A DNA stretch of 32,967 nt from Hyphomicrobiales bacterium (GTDB lineage Bacteria > Pseudomonadota > Alphaproteobacteria > Rhizobiales > Aestuariivirgaceae): NCBI GenBank assembly GCA_025356765.1, contig JANXRO010000359.1, positions 1 through 32,967 on the forward strand, given 5' to 3'. The notes below the pieces were generated by a model. It made no database searches and was not told where the DNA came from. It saw only the letters and a list, made by a program, of their open reading frames with translations. The translations under genes were made by a program, and so were the position numbers. Below are positions 8,180-18,000 of this stretch, piece by piece; position 1 is the first letter of the stretch; each line of letters opens with the position of its first letter.

Positions 8180-9382
8180 ATGTCTGATGCCGATCCTATT
8201 CCGGTGGTTGAACAGAGGGCAAACAAAGACGCGCCTGACATGACGAGGAAAGCGCTTGAGCAACGCATTCGCCAGCAAGAGATATTGGCGGAACTGGGCG
8301 TGATTGCCCTGCATGGAGCAGCTTTTGACGAACTTCTGTCGGAGACAGTGCGCCTCACCGCCGAGGGTTTGCATGTACAATTTTGCAAAGTTCTCCGTCA
8401 TATCCCTGATGATAACCGCCTGCTCGTTGTGGCCGGAGTGGGCTGGAATGAGGGTGTTGTCGGAGTGGCAAGTATAGAAGCGGATTTAGGATCACCAGCA
8501 GGGTTTGCTCTGCGAACGGGCAAAGCGGTAATCTCCAATCATTTGGAAAATGAAGATCGATTTCGCACCCCCGAGCTCCTCGCCAACCACGGAATAAAAA
8601 GAGCTATGAACGTTATTTTGCAAGGCGATGGCAAGCCATTTGGCGTCCTCGAAGTTGATAGTAAATCAGACAATGAATTCGTTGAGCATGACTTGGCATT
8701 CCTCCAAGGTGCTGCAAACGTATTGGGCATGGCCATTGAGCGTGAACGCCACGAGCGTCAATTAAACGATGCGCTGGCTAGGCAACAATTTCTAGTGAAG
8801 GAGATGAACCACCGGGTAAAAAATAGCCTCACCATCGTTGTGGGATTGCTGCGCATGCAGGGTCGCACCGGAGATGGCGAAACAGCCGACCAATTTGAGG
8901 AGACAGCAAGACGAGTGAGTGCGATTGCTCGTGCCCACGAACGGCTATACCAAAATAACAACGTCGGAAGTATGGATCTTGGTACCTACATCGAAGAAGT
9001 CAGCGGCGATATGGACTCGTCAGTTGCCCACTGTAGTGTGCAAGTCGAGGCTGAACGTGGTATCTATGTAAAAGTAGACAACGCCATTTCTGTTGCACTT
9101 ATCATCGTCGAGCTCATCACGAACTGTGCAAAATATGCATATCCGAACAGCGCAGAGGGAAAAATCTGGATCAGTATAAAACGTGAGGGCGAAAAGAATA
9201 TCTTGATAGTGGTTCGGGACGAAGGGGTGGGCTTTCCCAATGAATTTGATCCAAGTAAATCTCGTGGGTTGGGAATGAGGATTATGCAGTCTTTCGCCCA
9301 GCAGTTGAATATCAAACTAACTTTTGAGCGCAGGTCACTTGGTTCAGCAGTAACGCTACTTTTCCCTATGGATGATCTCTAA
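8180..9382 (+). CDS. GAF-domain sensor histidine kinase, HWE/HisKA_2 type
   Basis: GAF-like N-terminus; FLVKEMNHRVKNSLTIVVGLLRMQ phosphoacceptor region; NCAKYAYP N-box; DEGVGFP...GLGMRIMQSFAQQL. Start chosen at MSDADPIP. Confidence 0.9.
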   Translation: MSDADPIPVVEQRANKDAPDMTRKALEQRIRQQEILAELGVIALHGAAFDELLSETVRLTAEGLHVQFCKVLRHIPDDNRLLVVAGVGWNEGVVGVASIEADLGSPAGFALRTGKAVISNHLENEDRFRTPELLANHGIKRAMNVILQGDGKPFGVLEVDSKSDNEFVEHDLAFLQGAANVLGMAIERERHERQLNDALARQQFLVKEMNHRVKNSLTIVVGLLRMQGRTGDGETADQFEETARRVSAIARAHERLYQNNNVGSMDLGTYIEEVSGDMDSSVAHCSVQVEAERGIYVKVDNAISVALIIVELITNCAKYAYPNSAEGKIWISIKREGEKNILIVVRDEGVGFPNEFDPSKSRGLGMRIMQSFAQQLNIKLTFERRSLGSAVTLLFPMDDL

Positions 9383-9534
9383 CATTTTCATTTTCATTGC
9401 GGGCATTACAATTAGAGCACGTTCACATCGCGCGTCGTGGAATCAATCTCATTGTATGAACAACGAAATCAAGCACCGGCGCTGATGGCGCTATAGTCAA
9501 AAAGACCCGCCTTTGAAAACTCCACCCTGAACAG

Positions 9535-9562
9535 AAAATGCCCTCATTGCTGAGGGCATTTT
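9535..9562. terminator. Bidirectional rho-independent terminator
   Basis: AAAATGCCCTCA-ttgc-TGAGGGCATTTT, perfect 12-bp arms between convergent genes. Confidence 0.9.
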
Positions 9563-9578
9563 AGCTTTTGAATAAAAA

Positions 9579-9959
9579 TTAAGGTGTCTTTGTGGTGCCA
9601 GATGCAGGTGCGCTATTTGCCGCTGGCGGCGGTGCACTAGGGTCAACAGCTGTCGATCCAGCAGCTGGTGGCGCAGTAGGGACAGCGGTCCCGGATCCCG
9701 CCGCAGCGTTTGGCGTGGGCGCTAATTCCGTCTTGGTAACCGTTGATGTAACTGCGGTTGACGGCGATCCAGTGGCGTACAAATAATAACCACCGACGAG
9801 CACAACAATTGCCAAAATTACATACAACATAGTGCTGCCTGTCTGTGCCTTTTCCTGTTCCTGCCGCATTTGCGCGGTAGAAGGTTTAAAAGGCTCATTC
9901 AGGGGCTCAGTCTCCGGTGAACTTCGTGTGTAAACTGGAGCTTTAATAGGATTTGCCAT
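9579..9959 (-). CDS. Small single-TM membrane protein with Pro/Ala-rich tail
   Basis: TMLYVILAIVVLVGGYYLYAT TM segment followed by low-complexity PAAGSTAVDPSAPPPAANSAPASG. Confidence 0.65.
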   Translation of the reverse strand: MANPIKAPVYTRSSPETEPLNEPFKPSTAQMRQEQEKAQTGSTMLYVILAIVVLVGGYYLYATGSPSTAVTSTVTKTELAPTPNAAAGSGTAVPTAPPAAGSTAVDPSAPPPAANSAPASGTTKTP

Positions 9960-10293
9960 GATATGTTTCCTTACAAAATTTAAGTTGAAAATTCTCTAGT
10001 GGGACAAACTGGATAAGGCTGCCTCCACCATGAGGTTCATAAAACCATCCAAGGTCGAAATGGTTGCAAGTGCCAAATGCAACGCGACGACGAATGTCGT
10101 GCCAGTTGCGCAAGTGCCATCTCAAACACCAGGACAGCCACCATTCCCGCCGGACATGCAACCAGATAAAATTGCTGTGACCCGGATGGCCAGAAGTGGT
10201 TTCAAGATTAGTCAACGAATTGGGGGTGTCATTTTCACTACCCTTCGGTTTATATCTTCGATGCGCTTATCTAAAGATAGGCACGTGAATTGA

Positions 10294-10318
10294 AACGCGC
10301 GCCAACAGAAATTGTTCC
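10294..10318 (-). promoter_or_regulatory. EcfG-type general stress promoter
   Basis: Reverse strand GGAAC-AATTTCTGTTGGCGCG-CGTT (exact GGAAC-N16-CGTT). Confidence 0.7.
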
Positions 10319-10431
10319 AGTTCCGGTCCAATCTATCGCGGAAAGGATAACTTGGAGCGCCTTGGTTTCCGCTTTGTGATCGAAGATGCCATGGGCTAAA
10401 CTGCGTGATGCCAATGAGATCAGCTCAGGCT

Positions 10432-10983
10432 TTAAAATTTTTTACTGAGGAAGGCCGAGTCTTTAAGCCCAAACCGCCAAGGCTGGTGCACGGCTTTGCT
10501 TATTCCAATTCTGTTGCCAACACACACGTCAGCTATTTTTTTTTCATGTTTGATAACGAAAGGAATTTTAGTGAGCGGTAATCCGTCCTGTTCGCGGGTT
10601 ATCGCAAGTGCCTCACACAATCTGCCGGGGCCAGAGCAAAGAAGTCGAATGGAAGATTGCTTCCGACGAACTTGCATAACGTCAATTCCGACTTTGGGCT
10701 CTAATGCACGAATAAGTACGGCTGAACTCGATGAGCAAACCAAATTAAAGCACCAATGTAACCCGTATGAACGATACACATATGCTCGCCCCGCAGGACC
10801 AAACATACTCTTATTTCGTTCAGACATGCCGCTAAAACTATGTGAAGCCGGGTCATCGGGCCGATACGCTTCTGTTTCGACTATTGTTCCACCAATACCT
10901 TGAAACAGCAGAGAAGCGCCAATGAGTTCGCGAGCGACCGCGATAGCGTCTCGCTGAAAGAATGTTTCGTCAAGCTCACACAT
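10432..10983 (-). CDS. DNA-3-methyladenine glycosylase (AAG/MPG family)
   Basis: ARELIGASLLF, GTIVETEAYRPDDPASHSFSGMSERNKSMFGPAGRAYVYRSYGLHWCFNLV, CSGPGRLCEALAI. Confidence 0.93.
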   Translation of the reverse strand: MCELDETFFQRDAIAVARELIGASLLFQGIGGTIVETEAYRPDDPASHSFSGMSERNKSMFGPAGRAYVYRSYGLHWCFNLVCSSSSAVLIRALEPKVGIDVMQVRRKQSSIRLLCSGPGRLCEALAITREQDGLPLTKIPFVIKHEKKIADVCVGNRIGISKAVHQPWRFGLKDSAFLSKKF

Positions 10984-11182
10984 TAAAGATAATTCCCACC
11001 GAATTATTCGACAGGTATTCTATTTTACACTTTGCAAGTCGTTGCACATTATTTCTTTTTTGATTTCCAACCACAGCAGATAATAATCGGCTAGCCCAGA
11101 TTATTAATAAAAACATGCGTCAGAAAAAACTGTCACCACGCTGGCGCTTCAAATTTTCTTCTACAATGTTAAATTTATCAAG

Positions 11183-11207
11183 GGAACAAATACTGCGAGG
11201 TCACGTT
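11183..11207 (+). promoter_or_regulatory. EcfG-type general stress promoter
   Basis: GGAAC-AAATACTGCGAGGTCA-CGTT (exact), 37 bp upstream of an ATG with AAGGA RBS-like sequence. Confidence 0.72.
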
Positions 11208-11243
11208 ATCTCCGAGCAACTATCACTTTTGTTGTGAAAGGAT

Positions 11244-11534
11244 ATGGCCGTGAAACGCACTGCAAGCTATAATTGCGGCCATCATCCAGTTGAAAGCCAC
11301 ACCGGACGAGAAATTAATAAAGCCCTCCAGCTTCTTGACGCTCAATATAGTTGTCGGATAGTTGCCGGCGGCGCGGTGACCGTTTTTCTTGAAAAATCGC
11401 GACCTCAGATTGTTTTGCCAGGCCATTATAGTGTTGGATGGAATTCTTATGCTCCGGCGTTCGAACCAAATTTTGGTCGTAGATCACCTTTATGTTTGAC
11501 ATCTTGGCTTATGACCTTCACCCCTCTAGCTTAG
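11244..11534 (+). CDS. Hypothetical small protein, putatively EcfG-controlled
   Basis: 96 aa ORF with AAAGGA-like RBS and an EcfG-type promoter at the right distance; no family recognised. Confidence 0.4.
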   Translation: MAVKRTASYNCGHHPVESHTGREINKALQLLDAQYSCRIVAGGAVTVFLEKSRPQIVLPGHYSVGWNSYAPAFEPNFGRRSPLCLTSWLMTFTPLA

Positions 11535-11596
11535 TCTACCAAAAGGGTCTTGGATTAACACTAACATCGAAGACGAATAGCTGCGAGATCAAATAA

Positions 11597-13588
11597 ATGA
11601 GTTCGGCTGGTTCACGGTCAATTAAATTTCGGATTGTGGCCTTGGTTGCGCTGATTATAGCGCCGTTACTTGTTATGTTTGCCCTTGTCACCTTGAGCTT
11701 GGTTAGAGAAAATCGCCTGGCGATTGAATCGCAAAGGCAAAATTCAGCGCACCAGCTTTCTGCAGCAGTTGACCGAGATTTTGTTGAGCTGAAGGGGGAA
11801 TTAACGGGTATTGCGGTATCGATAGCAGCTCGTTCCCTGCCCAATCTCGAGTTTGAGCAGCAACTGGCCAGAAAAGCCAGATCTACCCGAATTATTAGAA
11901 TGTGGACCTTTTCACGCAATGGAACCCCGAAAGAATACTTTACGGAAGCGTTACCCGATTCTCACAAACATATTTTGACCGACGATTTTGTTTCGCGCGT
12001 TTTCGCGGGCAGATTTGCCACATCAGATGTTCAAGGAGAGGGGATGGGCAGCGCCACCATTGTGATTGGGGTGCCGGTTTTTGGTGAAAAGGATACCGTT
12101 GAATTTGGATTAGCCGGCGAAGTGAGTGTGGCAGCTTTTAATCAAGCTTTTAATGATGCGAGTATGAGCAACAGCTGGATTGCTGGTGTGGTTGATCAAA
12201 AAGGAAACTTTATAGCGCGTAGCTTAGACGCAGAAAGTAAAGTGGGAACGGCAGCCCGACCGGAACTTGCATTGGCTGCGCACGAAGGTACTAAAATCGG
12301 CGTATTTGAAAATGTTACATTTGAAGGAACACCGGTTTTAAACTCCTTTGAGCGTTCGCCGCTCACTCAATGGACGTCTGTGGTAGCGGTGCCGAAGTCA
12401 GAGCTTGCGGCGCCGTTTCGACGTGCCTTGATCTATACTGTTTTAGGAGGTTTAGCAGCACTTGGCCTTTCACTTTTTGCCGCCTCATTGATGGCGGCAA
12501 AAATTGCCAAGCCCGTCTCCAACCTCAGCCGCTATGCAACATCTTTGGCCCAAGGACAAAAAGTTGAACCAGAAAAATTTCACATTACAGAAATTGAAAA
12601 CGTGCGCGCTTCACTTAATTTGGCGATGGCAAAATCCGCAAGATTGAATGCACTGATCGCATCCTCCGGTGATGCAATAATCGGCGTAGATCTCAGCAGT
12701 AACATTCAAGCTTGGAACATGGGCGCCGAAATGCTGTTTGGCTATGCAGCTGATGATATTATTGGTAAGCCCAAATCAGTTCTTGTTCCTGAAGATCTGC
12801 GTCTTGAATTCGATGCGCAACGCCCGAAAATACTCGCTGGCGAAGTTGTGCGCGCGGAATCTGTACGTTTAAGTCGCGAAGGTCGGCGTGTAGCTGTCGA
12901 ATTTGTAGATGCACCCATTATAGATTCTTTCGGTGCCGTTATAGGTTATTCGACTATAATACGCGACATCGGTGAACGAGTAGCCGCTCGCGATCATCGC
13001 CAGCTGCTCATGCGTGAATTGGCCCATAGAACCAAGAACCAACTCGCCATAATTCAATCTATTGCACATCAAACCAAACGCAATAGCAGCTCACTGAATG
13101 ATTTTATTGCCGCATTTAATGGCCGCATCCAGGGACTTGCAGCTTCACATGATATTTTGGCGAAACAACAATGGCAAGCTATTCCGATTAATGCCCTAGT
13201 GAAATCTCAAGTCGCTGTTTTGGTGAGCGACATTGATAAGTCCATGACGATTTCGGGGCCGGATATAGCGCTTACAGCAGTTCATGCTGAAGCCTTGGGT
13301 TTGGCTTTGCATGAGTTGATCACAAATTCGATTAAATATGGTGCGTTAGGTGCGGCAGAGGGGCGGGTGGCAATCACGTGGCGCGTTGCCAGTGTATCTG
13401 GCCCGGCGCGAGTTTTCTTTAAATGGCAAGAAATGGGCGGGCCTAAAATTAAAAAACGGTCGTCGCGTCAAGGATTTGGGACACGCGTTTTAAATAACAT
13501 TGTGCCTCTGTCTCTGGGCGGCGAAGCTCACATTAAATATCGCCCTGAGGGCCTATACTGGCAGGCAATTTGGGAACTTAAAACCTAA
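11597..13588 (+). CDS. Membrane-bound sensor histidine kinase: periplasmic Cache-like sensor, HAMP-like, PAS, HWE-type kinase
   Basis: Two TM segments, PAS (SARLNALIASSGDAIIGVDLSSNIQAWNMGAEMLFGY), LLMRELAHRTKNQLAIIQSIAHQT phosphoacceptor, HELITNSIKYGAL N-box. Confidence 0.92.
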   Translation: MSSAGSRSIKFRIVALVALIIAPLLVMFALVTLSLVRENRLAIESQRQNSAHQLSAAVDRDFVELKGELTGIAVSIAARSLPNLEFEQQLARKARSTRIIRMWTFSRNGTPKEYFTEALPDSHKHILTDDFVSRVFAGRFATSDVQGEGMGSATIVIGVPVFGEKDTVEFGLAGEVSVAAFNQAFNDASMSNSWIAGVVDQKGNFIARSLDAESKVGTAARPELALAAHEGTKIGVFENVTFEGTPVLNSFERSPLTQWTSVVAVPKSELAAPFRRALIYTVLGGLAALGLSLFAASLMAAKIAKPVSNLSRYATSLAQGQKVEPEKFHITEIENVRASLNLAMAKSARLNALIASSGDAIIGVDLSSNIQAWNMGAEMLFGYAADDIIGKPKSVLVPEDLRLEFDAQRPKILAGEVVRAESVRLSREGRRVAVEFVDAPIIDSFGAVIGYSTIIRDIGERVAARDHRQLLMRELAHRTKNQLAIIQSIAHQTKRNSSSLNDFIAAFNGRIQGLAASHDILAKQQWQAIPINALVKSQVAVLVSDIDKSMTISGPDIALTAVHAEALGLALHELITNSIKYGALGAAEGRVAITWRVASVSGPARVFFKWQEMGGPKIKKRSSRQGFGTRVLNNIVPLSLGGEAHIKYRPEGLYWQAIWELKT

Positions 13589-13662
13589 GCGCAAGAGTGG
13601 CGTTCTGGGCAGAAAATGCTCATAAATTAATTATTCGCAACGCCTTGACGACTTTTCAGAAT

Positions 13663-13875
13663 TCATTTCTGCTTCTTGGCAGAAGCCGCTTCGTCAAGCT
13701 CCTCCAAAAGATTCAAAAAACGATCGGGCACAGGCTGATTGGCTACTTCGTCATAATATTTTCGCAGTTGCAAACCAATAAGATCTGTGGCTTCTGGCTT
13801 TGAAGACAATTTCAATGGTTTTATTTGCTTTTTCAACCCGCTGCCCCTGTTCTCTTTCTTAACCTTTGCCATCAT
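13663..13875 (-). CDS. nepR: NepR family anti-sigma factor
   Basis: IGLQLRKYYDEVANQPVPDRFLNLLEELDEA matches the NepR signature; divergent from phyR. Confidence 0.9.
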   Translation of the reverse strand: MMAKVKKENRGSGLKKQIKPLKLSSKPEATDLIGLQLRKYYDEVANQPVPDRFLNLLEELDEAASAKKQK

Positions 13876-13946
13876 TCATCTTAAACATACCAAAACTTGG
13901 TGAAGCCGAGCGGAAAAATCACTCTTTGCAGAACCGTAAATACCAA

Positions 13947-13971
13947 AACGACTATCTGAAATAATAGTTCC
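13947..13971 (-). promoter_or_regulatory. EcfG-type promoter of nepR
   Basis: Reverse strand GGAAC-TATTATTTCAGATAGT-CGTT (exact), about 70 nt upstream of nepR. Confidence 0.82.
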
Positions 13972-14085
13972 ATGTTAACAATATTACACATCACACGGAA
14001 CCAAATACGAATTTGTGCATTTAGCATAGGGCCATCAATTATCAACTTATCGCCCATTGATAATGTTAACAAAAACGGGGAACTC

Positions 14086-14880
14086 ATGAAGCTTGCACTC
14101 GATATTGCACCACAACTTCCCTATTTGCGCCGCTTTTCGCGAGCATTGACTGGCAGTCAAAGCAGCGGAGATACTTATGTGGCTGCACTTCTTGAAGCTC
14201 TTATTGCGGACCCGACGCAGTTCGACCCTGGGCCTAACATCCGAGTCGCGATCTATCGCAGCTTTTGCCAATTATGGGAGTCTATTTCGCTTAATCTGCT
14301 CAAATCCAGCGGCGTTCATGCTTGGGAAGAAGCGACCCAGCGGCAACTTGCCCATGTGAACCCCAAAGCACGTGAAGCATTCTTGCTCGTTGCCGTTGAA
14401 GGTTTTACGGTCGCAGAAACCGCTTTAATCTTGGACAGTTCCCCAAGCAAAACCAAAAAGCTGTTGGATGAGGCGTCGGTTACTATTCTTCACCAAGTGG
14501 CAACAGATGTTATGATTATCGAAGACGAACCAATTATTGCCATGGATCTTGAAGCCTTGCTCGAAAGCCTAGGCCATAAGGTGATAGGCATTGCGCGGAC
14601 GGAAAAGGAAGCCATTCGTTTAGCTGCGGCTAAACGGCCAGGATTGGTTTTGGCCGACATCCAGCTTGCCGATGGAAGTTCAGGCCTTGATGCAGTTAAA
14701 AATATTCTAGCGGAAATTTCAGTTCCAGTTATTTTCATTACTGCATTCCCAGAGCGTCTGTTAACGGGCGATAATCCCGAGCCGACATTCCTGATCACAA
14801 AGCCGTTTATGCCCGAAATGGTCAAAGCGGTAGTCAGCCAAGCGCTATTCTTTAATGAAAAACCTAGCGCTGCTGCTTAA
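14086..14880 (+). CDS. phyR: PhyR-type anti-anti-sigma response regulator (sigma-like domain plus receiver)
   Basis: N-terminal EcfG-like sigma domain (LPYLRRFSRALTGSQSSGDTYVAALLEALI), receiver VMIIEDEPIIAMDLEALLESLGH...LADIQLADGSSGLDAV...PVIFITAFPERLLTG (FATGUY-type). Start at 14086 preferred (GGGGAA RBS). Confidence 0.95.
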   Translation: MKLALDIAPQLPYLRRFSRALTGSQSSGDTYVAALLEALIADPTQFDPGPNIRVAIYRSFCQLWESISLNLLKSSGVHAWEEATQRQLAHVNPKAREAFLLVAVEGFTVAETALILDSSPSKTKKLLDEASVTILHQVATDVMIIEDEPIIAMDLEALLESLGHKVIGIARTEKEAIRLAAAKRPGLVLADIQLADGSSGLDAVKNILAEISVPVIFITAFPERLLTGDNPEPTFLITKPFMPEMVKAVVSQALFFNEKPSAAA

Positions 14881-14938
14881 ACCGGGCCGAACCTAAAGAC
14901 ATTCTTGGCGGTTTCTGCTCGCGCTGGCATGACACCCG

Positions 14939-14972
14939 CTATTTCATTGAGATGGCTGGCTCAACGAAATAG
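14939..14972. terminator. Stem-loop between convergent phyR and ndvB-like gene
   Basis: CTATTTCATTGAG-atggctgg-CTCAACGAAATAG, 13-bp stem with one G/T pair; no strong T-run. Confidence 0.5.
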
Positions 14973-15049
14973 AAGAGAAGTGACGCTTCATTTTTTGACA
15001 ATCGAGAAATTAGAAAGCGGATCCAAGGGGGTTCGCCTTATTTTCGAAC

Positions 15050-18000
15050 TTACCAGGCAGAAGTTCCCGGCAGCGTGATCATGTGGGTGGCGCCATCATC
15101 ACGCAAAGTGACAATGTAATCTCCATTTCCGGTGGAACTCACGTCTGGTGACGTTTCACCTTGCGTCGTGAAGCGGTGCGCAAACTTCAACTGATAGGTG
15201 GCCCGGCCGTAACGAATTGTCACCTCCGCCTCGGGCCAAAGGGCCGGAAGAGATGGCTTCACGCGCAAGGTGTTTGCCTCCTTCACGATACCTAAAATCG
15301 CTTCCAACCCTGCACGATACATCCAACCTGCCGAACCTGTGTACCACGTCCAACCACCGCGACCAGTGTGCGGAGCAATGGCATAAATGTCTGCGGCCAT
15401 CACATAAGGCTCCACGCGATATTTTCGAACGCCATCTTCAATCAGCGCGTGATTGATTGGGTTCATCATATTAAACAGCCGCTCGGCACGTTCGTGTTGA
15501 CCCAACATCGAATGGGCAAAAATAGACCAGATCACGCCATGAGTATATTGCCCGCCATTTTCACGAACTCCGGGCGGATAGGCTTTGATATAACCCGGAT
15601 CCTCTGCGCCCTTGTCGAACGGTGGCGCAAACAACTGCACCACCTGTTCGTCCGGGTGCACAAGTTGCTGGTGAAATTCTTCCATTGCTTGAAGGGCACG
15701 GCCAGACTCTGCTGAACCTGATATCACCGCCCAAGATTGAGCGATTGCATCGATGCGACATTCCTTATTTTGCGATGAACCGAGCGGTGTTCCATCGTCA
15801 AAGTAAGCGCGTCGATACCACTTTCCATCCCAGCCATTGAGTTCCATCGCCGCAGACAATTTAGAATGATGGATAGTCCAAGACTCATGTCGCGCTGGAT
15901 CGTTACGCACGGTAGCGCGTGCTGAAAACACTTTCAGCGTATGCAGCAAGAACCACCCAAGCCAAACACTCTCACCTTTGCCATTTTCACCAACACGGTT
16001 CATGCCATCATTCCAGTCACCCGTGCCCATGAGAGGCAAACCGTGCTCGCCTATCGCCAAACTGTGATCGAGAGCCCTTGCGCAGTGTTCGTAAAGCGTT
16101 GCTGTCTCCGCTGCCAAAGACGGTTTAAAAAAGGCATCATGCTGGCCCGTACCCACCGACTGCCCCTCAATGAATGATACCATCTCATCAAGAATGCCGT
16201 TGTCGCCGGTAACTTGAATATAGTGATCAACACAATAAGCCAGCCAAACTGTATCATCTGAAATATGGGTACGCACACCCATGCCCGTTGAGGGCAGCCA
16301 CCAATGCTGAAAATCCCCTTGCACAAATTGGCGTGATGCTGCGCGTAAGATATGCTCACGTGCCAGCTCAGGTCGTGTGGTAAGCAAGGCCATTGAATCT
16401 TGCAATTGATCGCGGAACCCATAAGCACCACTTGCTTGATAGAATCCCGATCTGGCCCACATGCGGCATGAGAGAGTTTGATATTGCAGCCAACCATTCA
16501 TCATCAGGTCAAATGAGCGATCAGGCGTTTTGACCTGCACGGAGTTGAGTGTCTGCGCCCAGTAGTATTTAACCTCTTCCAAAATATCGTTGGGACTTTT
16601 TAATCTGTACATGGCAATAAGCGCTTGAGATTCAATTAATGAATTTGAAACTCCAAGAATAATCGTGACGTCAGAAGATTGTCCTGCGGCTAGTTCAATA
16701 ACCGTTTGCAGCGCACAGCAGGGGTCCATTCCTGCACCCACACGATTTGAAAGCTTTGTCGTTGGAGATAGCCCACTCGGTGCGGCAAGGTTGCCGTGCA
16801 CTCCCAGGAATTCGCGCCGATCAGCCGACCAACTGGTTTGTTTGCCTTGCATGTCCACAAAGGCTACTTGGTGGCCATCTTCATTGCGCCACGGATTACG
16901 GGCAATCATTGCACCGGTTTGTTCGTCAATGGAAGTAATTACAAACGGGGCGGAAGCTGGGCGTGAGCGGCCGAGAACCCAGTCAGCATAAAATGTAACT
17001 GCGAGACTTCGAGGGGCGTTGCCCGAATTTGTTATCTTCAAGCGCGCTATTTTAACTGCATCCCCCAACGGTACCATCTGCAATAGTTCCATCTTTAAAT
17101 TGTGCACATTGCGTTCATAGACCGTGTAGCCAAAGCCATGACGCGTGACATGCGTGCCTTGTTGTGATTGCAATGGCGCGAGCATTGGTGACATGAGTAT
17201 GCCGCTTTCCATATCTTGCACATAGAATATCTCCGACGGCCTGTTACTGACCGGATCATTACTCCATGATGTTATTTGGTTTTCGCGCGCGTTGCCAAAC
17301 CACGTGTAGCCGCAACACTCGGCACTTGCATGAAACCCAAACTGCGGATTGGCAATCACGTTAATCCAAGGAGCGGGTGTGGGATTGTCTGCCTCCAAGA
17401 CAACCACGTATTCCCGGCCCTCTGCCGCAAAACCTCCATAGCCGTTGAAATATTCCAGCTCAGAAGTGGCAATGGGAGTGGCTGTTGATTTCGGCTCGAA
17501 GATTTTCCGTTCAACTGGCGCAATACGATTTTCGCGCAGGCGGCCTAACTGTTTGGCTAAACTGCCGCGGCGCGCATAGAGCACAACACGTGCAGCACTG
17601 ACCACAACTCGAAGCGTTTCTTGTGAAGTGAGATCTGCCCGCACCAAAAAGATTTGATTGGTTGCACGCAATGTGCTGATTTTGCGGACCAATGCTTCGA
17701 TCTCGGTGTGCAAATCTTGAACATAGGACGACATCCTATCATTAAGAATTACTAAATCAGCGATGAGACCCTTCGCCTTCCAATACTCGAAAGCTTGCAA
17801 TACCTGTTGCACCATCGAGATATCTTCAACTTCATCAATACGCAGCAGCAGAATTGGACGATCACCTGAAATACTCTGTGGCCATAACGCAGATTGTGGT
17901 CCCATATCTTGTATCATTGTGTTGGCGGGTGCGCGCAGCGCGGAATTTGTATAAATTAGATGACTGGCTAGGCTTTGATAAAGATTTGCCTCCTCGCTGC

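Noticed and set aside
8056-8401. Minus-strand ORFs (108-110 aa) overlapping the GAF kinase start
   Set aside because: Antisense to a well-supported kinase CDS, no recognisable family.
10030-10293. Plus-strand 87-aa ORF (MRFIKPSKVEMVASAKCNATTN...)
   Set aside because: No family recognised, no clear RBS, antisense to the putative EcfG transcript; undecidable without comparison.
10320-10400. Frame reading NLERLGFRFVIEDAMG* as a gene remnant
   Set aside because: Too short to assign to any family with confidence.
13997-14021. GGAAC on the plus strand upstream of phyR as a possible EcfG promoter
   Set aside because: The 16-17 nt spaced partner is CATT/ATT rather than CGTT/GTT, so it was not called.
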